Of a stretch of DNA of 64,000 nt, positions 33,907-42,331 are shown piece by piece. Position numbers and translations under genes: made by a program. This DNA comes from Arthrobacter saudimassiliensis. Its GTDB lineage: Bacteria > Actinomycetota > Actinomycetes > Actinomycetales > Micrococcaceae. A model generated the notes under the pieces. The model was not told the origin of the DNA. It did not search any database and saw only the letters and a program-made list of their open reading frames with translations. Where the stretch lies: NCBI GenBank assembly GCA_900016675.1, contig LN483070.1:310001-374000 (forward strand), in the 5' to 3' direction. Positions within the stretch are counted from its first letter, which is position 1. Each line of letters opens with the position of its first letter.

Positions 33907-34787
33907 TGCCGCAGCGCACGCCCCTCAAAACCGCTCCGCCCGAGCCGGCTGCCCCGCCGTCCGCCCCCGCATCCGGGGCGGCCGGCGGCTCCGGCCCGCT
34001 GCCGCCGTCCGGCACCGGCATCAGCCTGCGCGGCCTGAGCAAGACCTTCGGTACCGGCCGGCGCACCGTCACCGCCCTCGACGACGCGAACCTGGGCACC
34101 GCCCGCGGCTCGTTCCTGTCGCTGCTCGGGCCGTCGGGGTGCGGCAAGTCCACCATCCTGCGGATCCTGGCCGGGCTCGAGACGCCCTCCGCCGGCGGCG
34201 TCCTCGTGGACGGCAAGACCCCGGAGGAGCTGCGCCGCGGCCACGAGCTCGGCATCGCGTTCCAGGACTCCGCCCTGCTGCCCTGGCGCAGCGTGTACGC
34301 GAACATCCGGCTGCCGCTGGAGGTCGCCGGGATGCCCGCCGACGACGCGTACATCCGGGAACTGATTGGCCTGGTCGGCCTGACCGGCTTCGAGAAGGCC
34401 CGCCCCGCGCAGCTCTCCGGCGGCATGCGCCAGCGCGTCTCGATTGCCCGGGCGCTGATCCTCAAACCCTCGGTGCTGCTGCTGGACGAGCCCTTCGGTG
34501 CCCTCGATGACATGACCCGGCAGCGCCTGAACCTGGAACTGCTGCGCATCTGGACCGAGAAACCGGCGACCACCCTGATGGTCACCCACGGCATCTCCGA
34601 GGCGATCTTCCTCTCCGACACGGTGGCCGTCATGAGCCCGCGGCCGGGCCGGATCAAGGAAGTCATCACGGTGGACCTGCCCCGGCCGCGGACGCCGGAG
34701 ATGATGCGCACCCCCGAGTTCCATGCCCTGCACGACTACGCGTCCGAGCTGCTGTTCGGCGGCACGGGTGCCGCGGAGGCGCCGTGA
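33906..34787 (+). CDS. ABC transporter ATPase (NMT1/SsuB-like)
   Basis: This 293-residue ATPase has Walker [10 protein letters not shown] (75-83), Q-loop [14 protein letters not shown], signature LSGGMRQR, Walker [14 protein letters not shown] and switch His in MVTHGISEA. The DSALLPWRS run is typical of the taurine/nitrate/HMP importer group. About 35 Pro/Ala-rich residues precede the domain. The ATG overlaps the previous stop by one base (TAATG). Confidence 0.92.
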   Translation: MPQRTPLKTAPPEPAAPPSAPASGAAGGSGPLPPSGTGISLRGLSKTFGTGRRTVTALDDANLGTARGSFLSLLGPSGCGKSTILRILAGLETPSAGGVLVDGKTPEELRRGHELGIAFQDSALLPWRSVYANIRLPLEVAGMPADDAYIRELIGLVGLTGFEKARPAQLSGGMRQRVSIARALILKPSVLLLDEPFGALDDMTRQRLNLELLRIWTEKPATTLMVTHGISEAIFLSDTVAVMSPRPGRIKEVITVDLPRPRTPEMMRTPEFHALHDYASELLFGGTGAAEAP

Positions 34788-35602
34788 ACCGCCGGCAGCT
34801 TCCGCCCTGGACCGTCGGCGCCGCGGGCGCCGTCGGAGTGCTGGCCCTCTGGTGGATCGGGGCGGCCACGTTCCTGCGTGCCGTCGGCGCACCGCCCGAC
34901 GGCGGCCCCGGCGCCATTCCGACGCCGTGGGCCGTGCTGCGCCAGCTGGCGGCCGACGGGTGGGGCTTCTACCAGCGCAACGCCTCGGTGACATTGGCCG
35001 AGGCCGGCGCCGGATACCTGTGGGGCAATGCGCTCGCGCTGGGCCTGGCGTTCCTGGTGCTGCTGGTGCCGCAGCTTGAACGCCTGGCCACCCAGCTGGC
35101 CGTGGTCAGCTACTGCCTGCCGGTGGTCGCCGTCGGGCCGGTGATCTTCATCGTGCTGGGACCGCCGCGCACCGGCGAGGCCTCCGGCACCGCCGTCGCC
35201 CTGGCCGCCCTGTCCGTCTTCTTCACCACCATGGTCAGCGCGCTGGCCGGGCTGAAGGCCGCGGACCGCGCCAGCCTGGATGTGGTGACGGTCTTCGGCG
35301 GCCGGCGCATCCACCAGCTGGTGAAGGTGCGGATCATCGCCGCGCTGCCGGCTGTGCTGGCGGCGCTGAAGATCGCCGCGCCGGCCGCGCTGCTGGGGGC
35401 CATCCTCGGCGAATACGTCGGCGGCGTTGACCGCGGCCTGGGCCCGGCCATGGTGAACGCGCAGCAGACCCTGGAAACCGCCCGGGTCTGGGGCGTGGCC
35501 CTGGCCTGCACCGCCCTGGCCGGCGCCGCGTACGGGCTGTTGGGCCTGGTCTCGCGCTGGGCGGCACCGTGGGCCGCCGGCACCAAGGCAGGTGCGCTGT
35601 GA
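34784..35602 (+). CDS. ABC transporter permease 1
   Basis: This 272-residue protein has about six helices and a BPD-type coupling loop ([28 protein letters not shown]). The GTG start overlaps the ATPase stop by 4 bases. With the next gene it forms a two-permease channel, which is less common than the single-permease SsuC layout. Confidence 0.9.
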   Translation: MNRRQLPPWTVGAAGAVGVLALWWIGAATFLRAVGAPPDGGPGAIPTPWAVLRQLAADGWGFYQRNASVTLAEAGAGYLWGNALALGLAFLVLLVPQLERLATQLAVVSYCLPVVAVGPVIFIVLGPPRTGEASGTAVALAALSVFFTTMVSALAGLKAADRASLDVVTVFGGRRIHQLVKVRIIAALPAVLAALKIAAPAALLGAILGEYVGGVDRGLGPAMVNAQQTLETARVWGVALACTALAGAAYGLLGLVSRWAAPWAAGTKAGAL

Positions 35603-36381
35603 CCGGGGCCCTGCGCGCCACGGGGCGGCTGGTGCTCGGCCTGGCTGCATCGCTGGCGGTGGTCGCGACGCTCTGGATCGCGCTGCTGGAGATCTTTAAC
35701 GTCTCCGCCTACATCGGCAAGGGCCCGGCGGACGTGTTCAGCTACCTGGTCCTGGACGCCGACGCCGGCGCGAACCAGGCGCTGGTGCTGGCCGAGCTGG
35801 GGCACACCCTGCTGGACGCGGGCATGGGGTTCGCGGCCGGCATGGCCGCCGCCCTGCTGACGGCGACGCTGTTTACCCTGTTCCGCGGGGTGGAGCAGGC
35901 GCTGATGCCGCTGGCCATGCTGCTGCGGTCGGTGCCGCTGGTGGCGCTGGCGCCGATGATCATCCTGATCTTCGGCCGCGGGCAGGTCACGGTGGCGGCG
36001 ATGGGCGGCATCGTGGTGTTCTTCCCCGCCCTGGTGACCATCGTCGTCGGGCTCCGTTCCGCGTCCCCGGTGATGCTGGAGGTCATCCAGGTCTACGGCG
36101 GCAGCCGCTGGGACGCGTTCCGCAGGGTCGCCCTGCCCTCGTCGGCGCCGGCGTTCTTCACGGCGCTGCGCGTCTCCATTCCCGGCGCGCTGACCGGGGC
36201 GCTGCTGGCCGAATGGCTGGCCACCGGGCAGGGCATCGGCTACGGGATCGTGTCGGCGGTGTCGCGGGCCCGCTACGACTACGTGTGGGCGGCGGTGGTG
36301 GCGGTGACGCTCGCCTCGATCCTGCTGTACGCGTTGGTCGCGGCGGTGGAGGCGGCGGTGAAACGTCGCGCGGGGGTGTAG
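35599..36381 (+). CDS. ABC transporter permease 2
   Basis: This 260-residue protein has about six helices and the coupling loop VYGGSRWDAFRRVALPSSAPAFFTALRVSIPGA. The GTG (35599) overlaps the stop of permease 1 by 4 bases (GTGA). It is clearly homologous to permease 1 in the loop, so the channel is probably a heterodimer. It ends the operon. Confidence 0.9.
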   Translation: MTGALRATGRLVLGLAASLAVVATLWIALLEIFNVSAYIGKGPADVFSYLVLDADAGANQALVLAELGHTLLDAGMGFAAGMAAALLTATLFTLFRGVEQALMPLAMLLRSVPLVALAPMIILIFGRGQVTVAAMGGIVVFFPALVTIVVGLRSASPVMLEVIQVYGGSRWDAFRRVALPSSAPAFFTALRVSIPGALTGALLAEWLATGQGIGYGIVSAVSRARYDYVWAAVVAVTLASILLYALVAAVEAAVKRRAGV

Positions 36382-36402
36382 CGGACGGCACTCGGAGGGG
36401 CC

Positions 36403-36493
36403 GGGACAGGCACGCCGCCGGAGGCGTAATCTGGAAGGAATGGTTGTGTGGATGTCGCACACTTCCGTTCTCCAATAGTGTCGTGCCTGTCCC
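36403..36493. repeat. 91-bp segment bounded by perfect 12-bp inverted repeats
   Basis: GGGACAGGCACG (36403-36414) and CGTGCCTGTCCC (36482-36493) are perfect inverted repeats 67 bases apart. The inside contains a smaller GTGTG / CACAC hairpin. It lies between the ABC operon and the truncated manA and could be an RNA structure or the scar of a small mobile element. Confidence 0.6.
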
Positions 36494-36528
36494 ATCCTGG
36501 TGATGTAAGTGACCTCCGTGCGTACTGA

Positions 36529-37620
36529 TTCCGCACCCTCACGGTCCGGAGTACCGCTCCCCGACCTTCCCCTTCTCCCCGCAGCCTGCTCATCGACTGG
36601 AACCCGGAAACGTACCGGCAAACGCTGGCCCGGTTCACTCCGGAGCAAGCCGATGCGTTGCCGCACCCGGTGACCGAGTCCGGCTCGCCGTTTCCCTTCC
36701 GCCTCTGGGTCCTGGATGCCGAGGTTCCGCTGCCGATCATGCTGCACCCGCATTGGGAGCAAGCCCTCGCGGGGTTCGTGCGGGAACAGGCCCGCGGCGT
36801 GCCGCTGGGTGCCGGAAACCGCAACTACAAGGACCGCGAGCCGAAGTGTGAGGTCGCCGTGGCCCTCACGCCCCTGCAGGTGCTGGCCGGGGAGCGACCC
36901 ACGGAGGAGCTCCGGGCCATCGCCGATGGCCTGGAGCTGCCTTGGCTGCATTCCTACCTCCGCTTCCGCCACGAGACGGCCGTCCACTCCGTGCTCCGCA
37001 TGTCGCCGGGCGAACTGGCGGCCGCGCTGCGGGAAACCGCCGACGCCGTGGAGCGGGCCCGGGGGCTTGACGGGCCGGCCGCGGAGGCGGCGGCCGTGGT
37101 GCGCCGGCTGCAGCAGCTCTTCCCCGGGGACCGCGGCATCCTGCTGGCCGTCTGCATGCAGCTGATCCGGCTCGATCCCGGCCACGCCGCCGTGATTCCT
37201 CCGGGATGCCTGCACACCTATCTCTCCGGCCAGGCCGTGCTGGTGATGGGCACCTCGGAGAACGCGCTGAAGGCCGGCCTGACCAAGGAGTACGTGGACC
37301 TCTGCGAACTCCAGCAGCTGACCGGCGGCGGACAGCCGAACCCTTCCCCCCTGCCCGTGCCCGACGTCGCCGACGGCGAGCAGCGCATCCCGCTCTGGAG
37401 CGGCGGCCTGGACCTGCGGAGGGTGGTCGTGGCCGAGGATCCCAAGCAGGTGCGGGTAGGACCGTTCAGCGTCCTGCTGGCGGCGACGGCGCCCGCCGGA
37501 GTCACCGTTGACGAGGCCGCCGCGGACCTGGAACCCGAAGCGAAGGTCCTCTACGTCGGCGAACCCGCGACGGCGACCTTCACCGGGCCGTCCCAGGTTT
37601 TCGTGGCCTCGACGCTCTGA
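36529..37620 (+). pseudogene. manA: Mannose-6-phosphate isomerase, N-terminally truncated and altered
   Basis: The frame encodes a type I ManA from about the middle of its first third to the end: FPFRLWVLDAEVPLPIMLHPHWEQA, NYKDREPKCEVAVALTPLQVL and AVIPPGCLHTYLSG. The usual start, with YAWGS and the following 70 or so residues, is missing; an in-frame stop lies at 36526-36528 and only TTG or CTG codons can serve as starts (TTG 36658 is the best). The zinc-ligand motif normally read as S-L-Q-V-H-P is P-I-M-L-H-P here, so the Gln ligand is Met. The Glu and second His ligands remain. I judge it a decaying gene; a diverged protein with a new role is possible. Confidence 0.6.
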
Positions 37621-39012
37621 TCAGCGGGCGACCTCGGCCAGCCGGAACCGGGCGCCGCGGTGGGTCGCCGGCAGCTTGTCCCCCGCGCCGAAGAGCTTGT
37701 GCCGGAGCGTGCCCGGCTCATACGCGGTCCGGTACGCGCCGCGCTTCTGCAGCTCCGGGACCACGAATTCGACAATGTCCTCGAACGTGCCCGGCGTGAT
37801 CGCGTAGGCCAGGTTGAACCCGTCCACATCGGTGTCCTCCACCCAGCGGATCAGCTCCTCGGCCACCTCCGCGCCGGAGCCGACCAGGCGCGGGCCGAGC
37901 CCGCCGATGCCGGCCGCGGCGGCGATGTCGCGCACCGTCCACGGCGCCGCGCCGTCGTCGCCGGTCTGGAAGTTCGCGACGGCGGACTGGATCGCGTTGG
38001 ACTGCACGTCACCGATCGGCGCGTCCAGGTCGAATTCGGACAGGTCGATGCCCATCCATCCGGACAGCAGGGCCAGCGCCCCCTCGGTGCTGGCGTAGCG
38101 CTGGTACTCCTCGTGCTTGGCGGCTGCGGCCTCCGCGGTGGCGTCGGTGATCACGGTCAGCAGCGTGTAAATCTTCACGTCGTACCGGCCCCGGCCGGCG
38201 GCCTCCACCGCATCGCGGATCCGCTGCACCGTGGCCTTGAGCTTCGCCTTGCTGTGCGCGCTGACGAACACCGCCTCGGCGTTCTCGGCGGCGAACGCGA
38301 CGCCGCGCGGCGAGGCCCCGGCCTGGTAGATCACCGGGGTGCGCTGCGGCGAGGGTTCGGTGATGGCGATGCCCGGCACCGTGAAGTATTTGCCCTCGTG
38401 CCGGATCGGATGGACCTTCGCCGGGTCGGTGAACACCCCGGTTTCCGGATCGCGGACGACGGCGTCGTCCTCCCAGGACCCTTCGAGCAGCTTGTAGACC
38501 ACCTCGAGGTATTCGTCGGCGTGGTTGTAGCGCTCGTCGTGTTCGAGCTGGTCCTCCTGGCCCATGTTCCGCGCCGCCGACGGCAGGTAGCCGGTGACGA
38601 CGTTCCAGCCCACCCGGCCGCGGGTCAGGTGGTCCAGCGTCGCCAGCCGGCGGGCGAAGGGGTACGGGTGCTCGTAGGCGGTGCCGGCGGTGACGCCGAA
38701 GCCCAGGTGTTCGGTCACGTGCGCCATGGCCGAGACGGTCAGCAGCGGATCGTTGACCGGCACCTGGGTGCCCTGGCGCAGGGTCGCCTCGTTGGAGGCG
38801 CCGTACACGTCGTAGGTGCCCAGCACGTCGGCGATGAACAGGCCGTCGAACAGGCCCTTCTCCAGGGTCTGCGCCAGGTCCGTCCAGTAGTCCAGGTCGG
38901 TGTAGCGGGCGGACCGGTCCTGCGGATGCCGCCACAGGCCCGGGGACTGGTGGCCCACGCAGTTCATGTCGAAGGCGTTGAAACGGATCTGGCGGCGCGC
39001 GGAAGCAGGCAT
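37621..39012 (-). CDS. LLM-class flavin-dependent monooxygenase (NtaA/SnaA/DszA family)
   Basis: This 463-residue protein is a second member of the NtaA/SnaA/DszA branch, related to the one at 14141-15646. Marks are IRFNAFDMNCVGHQSPGLWRHP, DGLFIADVLGTYDVYG, HPYPFARRLATLDHLTRGR with GWNVVTGY, and SPQRTPVIYQAGAS. It needs FMNH2 from a reductase not in this window. It is the only gene downstream of its own SAM-I riboswitch, whose closing stem overlaps its ribosome site. It likely desulfurises a compound taken up by the divergent sulfonate-type transporter. Confidence 0.92.
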   Translation of the reverse strand: MPASARRQIRFNAFDMNCVGHQSPGLWRHPQDRSARYTDLDYWTDLAQTLEKGLFDGLFIADVLGTYDVYGASNEATLRQGTQVPVNDPLLTVSAMAHVTEHLGFGVTAGTAYEHPYPFARRLATLDHLTRGRVGWNVVTGYLPSAARNMGQEDQLEHDERYNHADEYLEVVYKLLEGSWEDDAVVRDPETGVFTDPAKVHPIRHEGKYFTVPGIAITEPSPQRTPVIYQAGASPRGVAFAAENAEAVFVSAHSKAKLKATVQRIRDAVEAAGRGRYDVKIYTLLTVITDATAEAAAAKHEEYQRYASTEGALALLSGWMGIDLSEFDLDAPIGDVQSNAIQSAVANFQTGDDGAAPWTVRDIAAAAGIGGLGPRLVGSGAEVAEELIRWVEDTDVDGFNLAYAITPGTFEDIVEFVVPELQKRGAYRTAYEPGTLRHKLFGAGDKLPATHRGARFRLAEVAR

Positions 39013-39021
39013 GGTTTTCCT

Positions 39022-39108
39022 CCATCGGTCCTGGCAGTAGCACCGTCCCTGCGGAACAGGGGGTTGCTGCGGCGTCGACGAGCCAGGTCTCTCGGCCGCT
39101 CCGGATGG
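39022..39108 (-). promoter_or_regulatory. SAM-I riboswitch of the monooxygenase gene, overlapping the ribosome site
   Basis: On the minus strand the core reads GAGAGACCTGGCTC, TCGACGCCGCAGCAACC, a P3 hairpin CCCTG / CAGGG and GGTGCTACTGCC. The 3' P1 strand GATGG (39022-39026) shares two bases with the ribosome site GGAGG (39019-39023), 6 bases before the ATG. SAM binding would stabilise P1 and hide the ribosome site, which predicts translational control. Confidence 0.92.
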
Positions 39109-39294
39109 GTACGCGTCCCATCGTGGGCCCTGCCGGCCCGGCTGGCAAACGTGCCGGGTCACGGGCCGTAACGCCCGACGTCGGCCGCCCGCCGTCCGGC
39201 CCGGAACGGCGTCCGGCACCGGGCCGGCAGGCGCAGGAAATGTTACGGCCGGACTTGCCGGATCCCGGGGCGGGGGCGTTTAGTGGTCTCTTGA

Positions 39295-39454
39295 CCATCC
39301 CGAGCGGCTGAGAGACCTGGCTCCGTGACGCCGCAGCAACCCTGGTCGCCGTGCTTCCTCCTTGAGGCGCGGCGATAACGAGGAGACCGCCGCAGGAGGC
39401 CCGCACCGCGGGCCCAGGGCGATCTCCGTAGGGTGCTACTGCCAGGATCGATGG
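39295..39454 (+). promoter_or_regulatory. SAM-I riboswitch with an enlarged P3 arm, sulfonate transporter operon
   Basis: The core GAGAGACCTGGCTC, TGACGCCGCAGCAACC and GGTGCTACTGCC is intact. About 90 bases separate CAACC from GGTGCTA, against 22 in the other two copies. The insert holds a perfect 7-bp hairpin (39398-39404 with 39408-39414) and further GC-rich arms. P1 strands are CCATC (39295-39299) and GATGG (39450-39454), the latter overlapping the GGAG ribosome site of the next gene. Confidence 0.9.
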
Positions 39455-39462
39455 AGAAATCT

Positions 39463-40281
39463 ATGACACCTGTGCTGGCATCCCAGTCCCCTGCCGCCGC
39501 CGAGACCCGGCGCGGCTCCGCCCTTCCCGTCACCTTCAGCGCGCTGGAACGGACCTTCGGCTCCGGGCCGCAGGCCCACACCGTGCTTCGCGACGTCGAC
39601 TTCGAGGTCCGCGCCGGTGAGGTGCTGGCCATCCTCGGCGCCTCCGGCTGCGGCAAGTCCACCCTGCTGCGCGCCGCCGCCGGCCTGGACCACCCCACCC
39701 GCGGCTCCGTCCTGATCGACGGCACCCCGGTCTCCGGCATCGACGAACGCTGCGCCGTCGCCTTCCAGGAACCGCGGCTGCTGCCGTGGCAGACCCTGCA
39801 GGCGAACATCGCCATGGGCCTGCCCCGCGGCATCAGCGCCAGCGCCGGCAAGGCCAAGGTCGCCGAACTGCTGGAGCTGGTGGAGCTCGGCCGGTTCGCC
39901 AAGCACCGCCCGACGGCGGTCTCCGGCGGCATGGCCCAGCGGGCCTCCCTGGCCCGGGCGCTGGCCCGCACCCCCGGCGTCCTGCTGCTCGACGAGCCGT
40001 TCGGCGCCCTGGACGCGCTGACCCGGCTGAAGATGCAGGACCTTTTGCTCGACATCCACCGGGCGACCCCCGCCACCGTGCTCCTTGTGACCCACGACGT
40101 CGACGAGGCACTCCAGCTGGCGGACCGGATCATCGTCCTGGGCCGCGACGGCGAGGCGCCCGGCGCCACCATCACCCGGGTCATCGACGTGCCCGGCGAG
40201 CGCCCGAGGGACCGCGCCTCGGCCGAGCTGGCCCGAATGCGCGTCGAGCTGCTCGAAAGCCTCGGCGTCGAACGCCGCTAG
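39463..40281 (+). CDS. Sulfonate-type ABC transporter ATPase (SsuB-like)
   Basis: This 272-residue ATPase has Walker A GASGCGKST (59-67), Q-loop VAFQEPRLLPWQTL, signature VSGGMAQR, Walker [14 protein letters not shown] and switch His in VTHDVDEA. EPRLLPW is typical of SsuB and TauB. The ATG at 39463 lies 6 bases after GGAG within the riboswitch P1; an upstream ATG would sit inside the riboswitch and is rejected. It is the first gene of the operon with binding protein, permease and acsA. Confidence 0.93.
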   Translation: MTPVLASQSPAAAETRRGSALPVTFSALERTFGSGPQAHTVLRDVDFEVRAGEVLAILGASGCGKSTLLRAAAGLDHPTRGSVLIDGTPVSGIDERCAVAFQEPRLLPWQTLQANIAMGLPRGISASAGKAKVAELLELVELGRFAKHRPTAVSGGMAQRASLARALARTPGVLLLDEPFGALDALTRLKMQDLLLDIHRATPATVLLVTHDVDEALQLADRIIVLGRDGEAPGATITRVIDVPGERPRDRASAELARMRVELLESLGVERR

Positions 40282-40406
40282 CCCCCGACGCCGCCCGCTC
40301 CCTCCCGCTTCCCCTTTTCCTTCCCCCGCCGCCGTCCTCCCGACGCCGGCTCCGGGACCTCCGTGTCCCGACCCCAGCTTCAGCACGTTCCCAGCAAAGG
40401 ACTTCC

Positions 40407-41447
40407 ATGAACAGCCGTTCCCTCCGCCGCCCCATCACCCTGCTGGCCGCTGCGGCCGCCGCCGCTTCCCTGGCCCTGACCGGCTGCGTGGCCGGTGAGG
40501 ACGCCGCCGATCCCGCCGCCGCGGGTACCGGCGACGGCGGCACCCTGAACATCGACTTCGCCACTTACAACCCGCTGTCCCTGGTCATCAAGGACCAGGG
40601 CTGGCTGGAGGAAACCCTGGCCGAGGACGGCATCGAGGTGAACTGGGTGCAGTCCGCCGGCTCCAACAAGGCCAACGAGGCGCTGCGCGCCGGGGCGATC
40701 GACGTCGGCTCCACCGCCGGCTCCGCCGCCCTGCTGGCCCGCTCCAACGGCTCCCCGATCAAGACCATCAGCATCTACTCGCAGCCCGAATGGGCGGCCC
40801 TGCTGGTGGGCCCGGACTCGGAGATCACCTCGGTGGCGGACCTGAAGGGCAAATCCGTGGCGGCGACCAAGGGCACCGACCCGTACTTCTTCCTGGTCCA
40901 GGCGCTGGAGGAGGCCGGGCTGGAAACCTCCGACGTCACCGTGCAGAACCTGCAGCACGCGGACGGGCGCGCCGCCCTCGAGAACGGATCCGTGGACGCC
41001 TGGTCCGGGCTGGATCCGATCATGGCCGGCGCCGAACAGGCCGGCGCCGAACTGTTCTACCGCAACCTGGACTTCAACACCTACGGGTTCCTGAACGCCA
41101 CCGAGTCCTTCCTCGAGGAACAGCCCGAGGTGGCCCAGGCCGTCGTGAACGCGTACGAGAAGGCCCGCGCCTGGGCGGTCGAGAACCCGGAGGAAACCGC
41201 GCAGATCCTGGCCGACATCGCCGGCCTGGACCTGGAGGTGGCCCGCACCGTGATCCTCGAACGCAGCAACCTCGACGTCGACCCCGCCCCCGGCGAGGCG
41301 CAGCGCACCGTCCTGGAGAAGGTCGGCCCGAGCTTCGTGGAGACCGGCGACGTCGCGGACCAGGCCGCCATCGACGACGCCATTGCCACCCTGCTCGATG
41401 ACTCCTTCGTGCAGAAGGCCGATCCGGCCGCGGTCAAGGACTCCTGA
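40407..41447 (+). CDS. Sulfonate-type ABC substrate-binding lipoprotein (SsuA-like)
   Basis: This 346-residue protein has a lipoprotein signal with Cys27 (LTGC) and an SsuA-like domain: NIDFATYNPLSLVIKDQGWLEETL, NKANEALRAGAIDVGSTAGSAALLAR and LKGKSVAATKGTDPYFFLVQAL. Relatives bind aliphatic sulfonates or sulfate esters outside the membrane. The exact ligand is unknown. The stop overlaps the permease start by one base (TGATG). A 125-base gap of pyrimidine-rich sequence separates it from the ATPase gene. Confidence 0.92.
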   Translation: MNSRSLRRPITLLAAAAAAASLALTGCVAGEDAADPAAAGTGDGGTLNIDFATYNPLSLVIKDQGWLEETLAEDGIEVNWVQSAGSNKANEALRAGAIDVGSTAGSAALLARSNGSPIKTISIYSQPEWAALLVGPDSEITSVADLKGKSVAATKGTDPYFFLVQALEEAGLETSDVTVQNLQHADGRAALENGSVDAWSGLDPIMAGAEQAGAELFYRNLDFNTYGFLNATESFLEEQPEVAQAVVNAYEKARAWAVENPEETAQILADIAGLDLEVARTVILERSNLDVDPAPGEAQRTVLEKVGPSFVETGDVADQAAIDDAIATLLDDSFVQKADPAAVKDS

Positions 41448-42331
41448 TGGCACAGATCGGCAACCCCTACCTGACCGGCGGCAGCACGGCACCGGTTTCG
41501 GCGGCCGGAACAGCGGACGGCCGGAACGCCTCGGCGCAGCCCGCCGTCGCCCGCCGCGCTCCCGGTGCCGGCGTCCTCGGCAACCGCTGGACCCGGCTGG
41601 GCCTGGGCCTGCTGGTGCCGGCCCTGATCCTCGCGGCCTGGCAGGCAGTCACCGCCGCCGGGCTGTTCAGCCCGGTGCAGCTGCCCTCCCCGACGGCGGT
41701 CGCCGCCGCCGCTTCGGACCTCATCTCCCGCGGCGAGCTGGGCCTGCACGTGGCGATCTCCACCCAGCGGGTCCTGATCGGCTTCGCGATCGGCGCCGCC
41801 CTCGGCCTGGTGCTCGGCGCCCTGCTGGGCCTGTCCCGGCTGGCGGACGTGCTGCTCGGCCCGGCGATCGGCGCGCTGCGGGCGGTGCCGTCGCTGGCCT
41901 GGGTGCCGCTGCTGATCCTGTGGATGAAGATCGGCGAGGACTCGAAGATCACCCTGATCGCCATCGGCGCGTTCTTTCCGGTGTTCACCACCGTCTCGCT
42001 GGCCCTGCGGCACGTGGACGCGAAGCTGGTGGAGGCCGCCCGCGCCTTCGGCCTGAACGGCCTGCGGCTGCTGCGCACCGTCCAGCTGCCCGCCGTCGTG
42101 CCCTCGGTCTTCTCCGGCCTGCGGCTGGCCCTGGCCCAGGCCTGGCTGTTCCTGGTGGCCGCGGAGCTGATCGCCTCCTCGATGGGGCTGGGCTTCCTGC
42201 TGACCGATTCGCAGAACAACGGCCGCACCGACCGGCTGCTGCTGGCCATCGTGCTGCTGGCCGTGATCGGCAAGGCCACCGATGCGCTGCTGGGCATCGT
42301 CGAGCGGTGGGCGGTGCGGCGATGGGCCTGA
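41447..42331 (+). CDS. Sulfonate-type ABC transporter permease (SsuC-like)
   Basis: This 294-residue protein has about six helices after a 45-residue soluble N-terminus. The pattern VQLPSPTAVAAAASDLI, AVPSLAWVPLLILWMKIGEDSKI and the coupling loop EAARAFGLNGLRLLRTVQLPAVVPSV is that of SsuC. It pairs with the SsuB-like ATPase. Its last 10 bases overlap acsA, so acsA translation is coupled to it. Confidence 0.93.
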   Translation: MAQIGNPYLTGGSTAPVSAAGTADGRNASAQPAVARRAPGAGVLGNRWTRLGLGLLVPALILAAWQAVTAAGLFSPVQLPSPTAVAAAASDLISRGELGLHVAISTQRVLIGFAIGAALGLVLGALLGLSRLADVLLGPAIGALRAVPSLAWVPLLILWMKIGEDSKITLIAIGAFFPVFTTVSLALRHVDAKLVEAARAFGLNGLRLLRTVQLPAVVPSVFSGLRLALAQAWLFLVAAELIASSMGLGFLLTDSQNNGRTDRLLLAIVLLAVIGKATDALLGIVERWAVRRWA

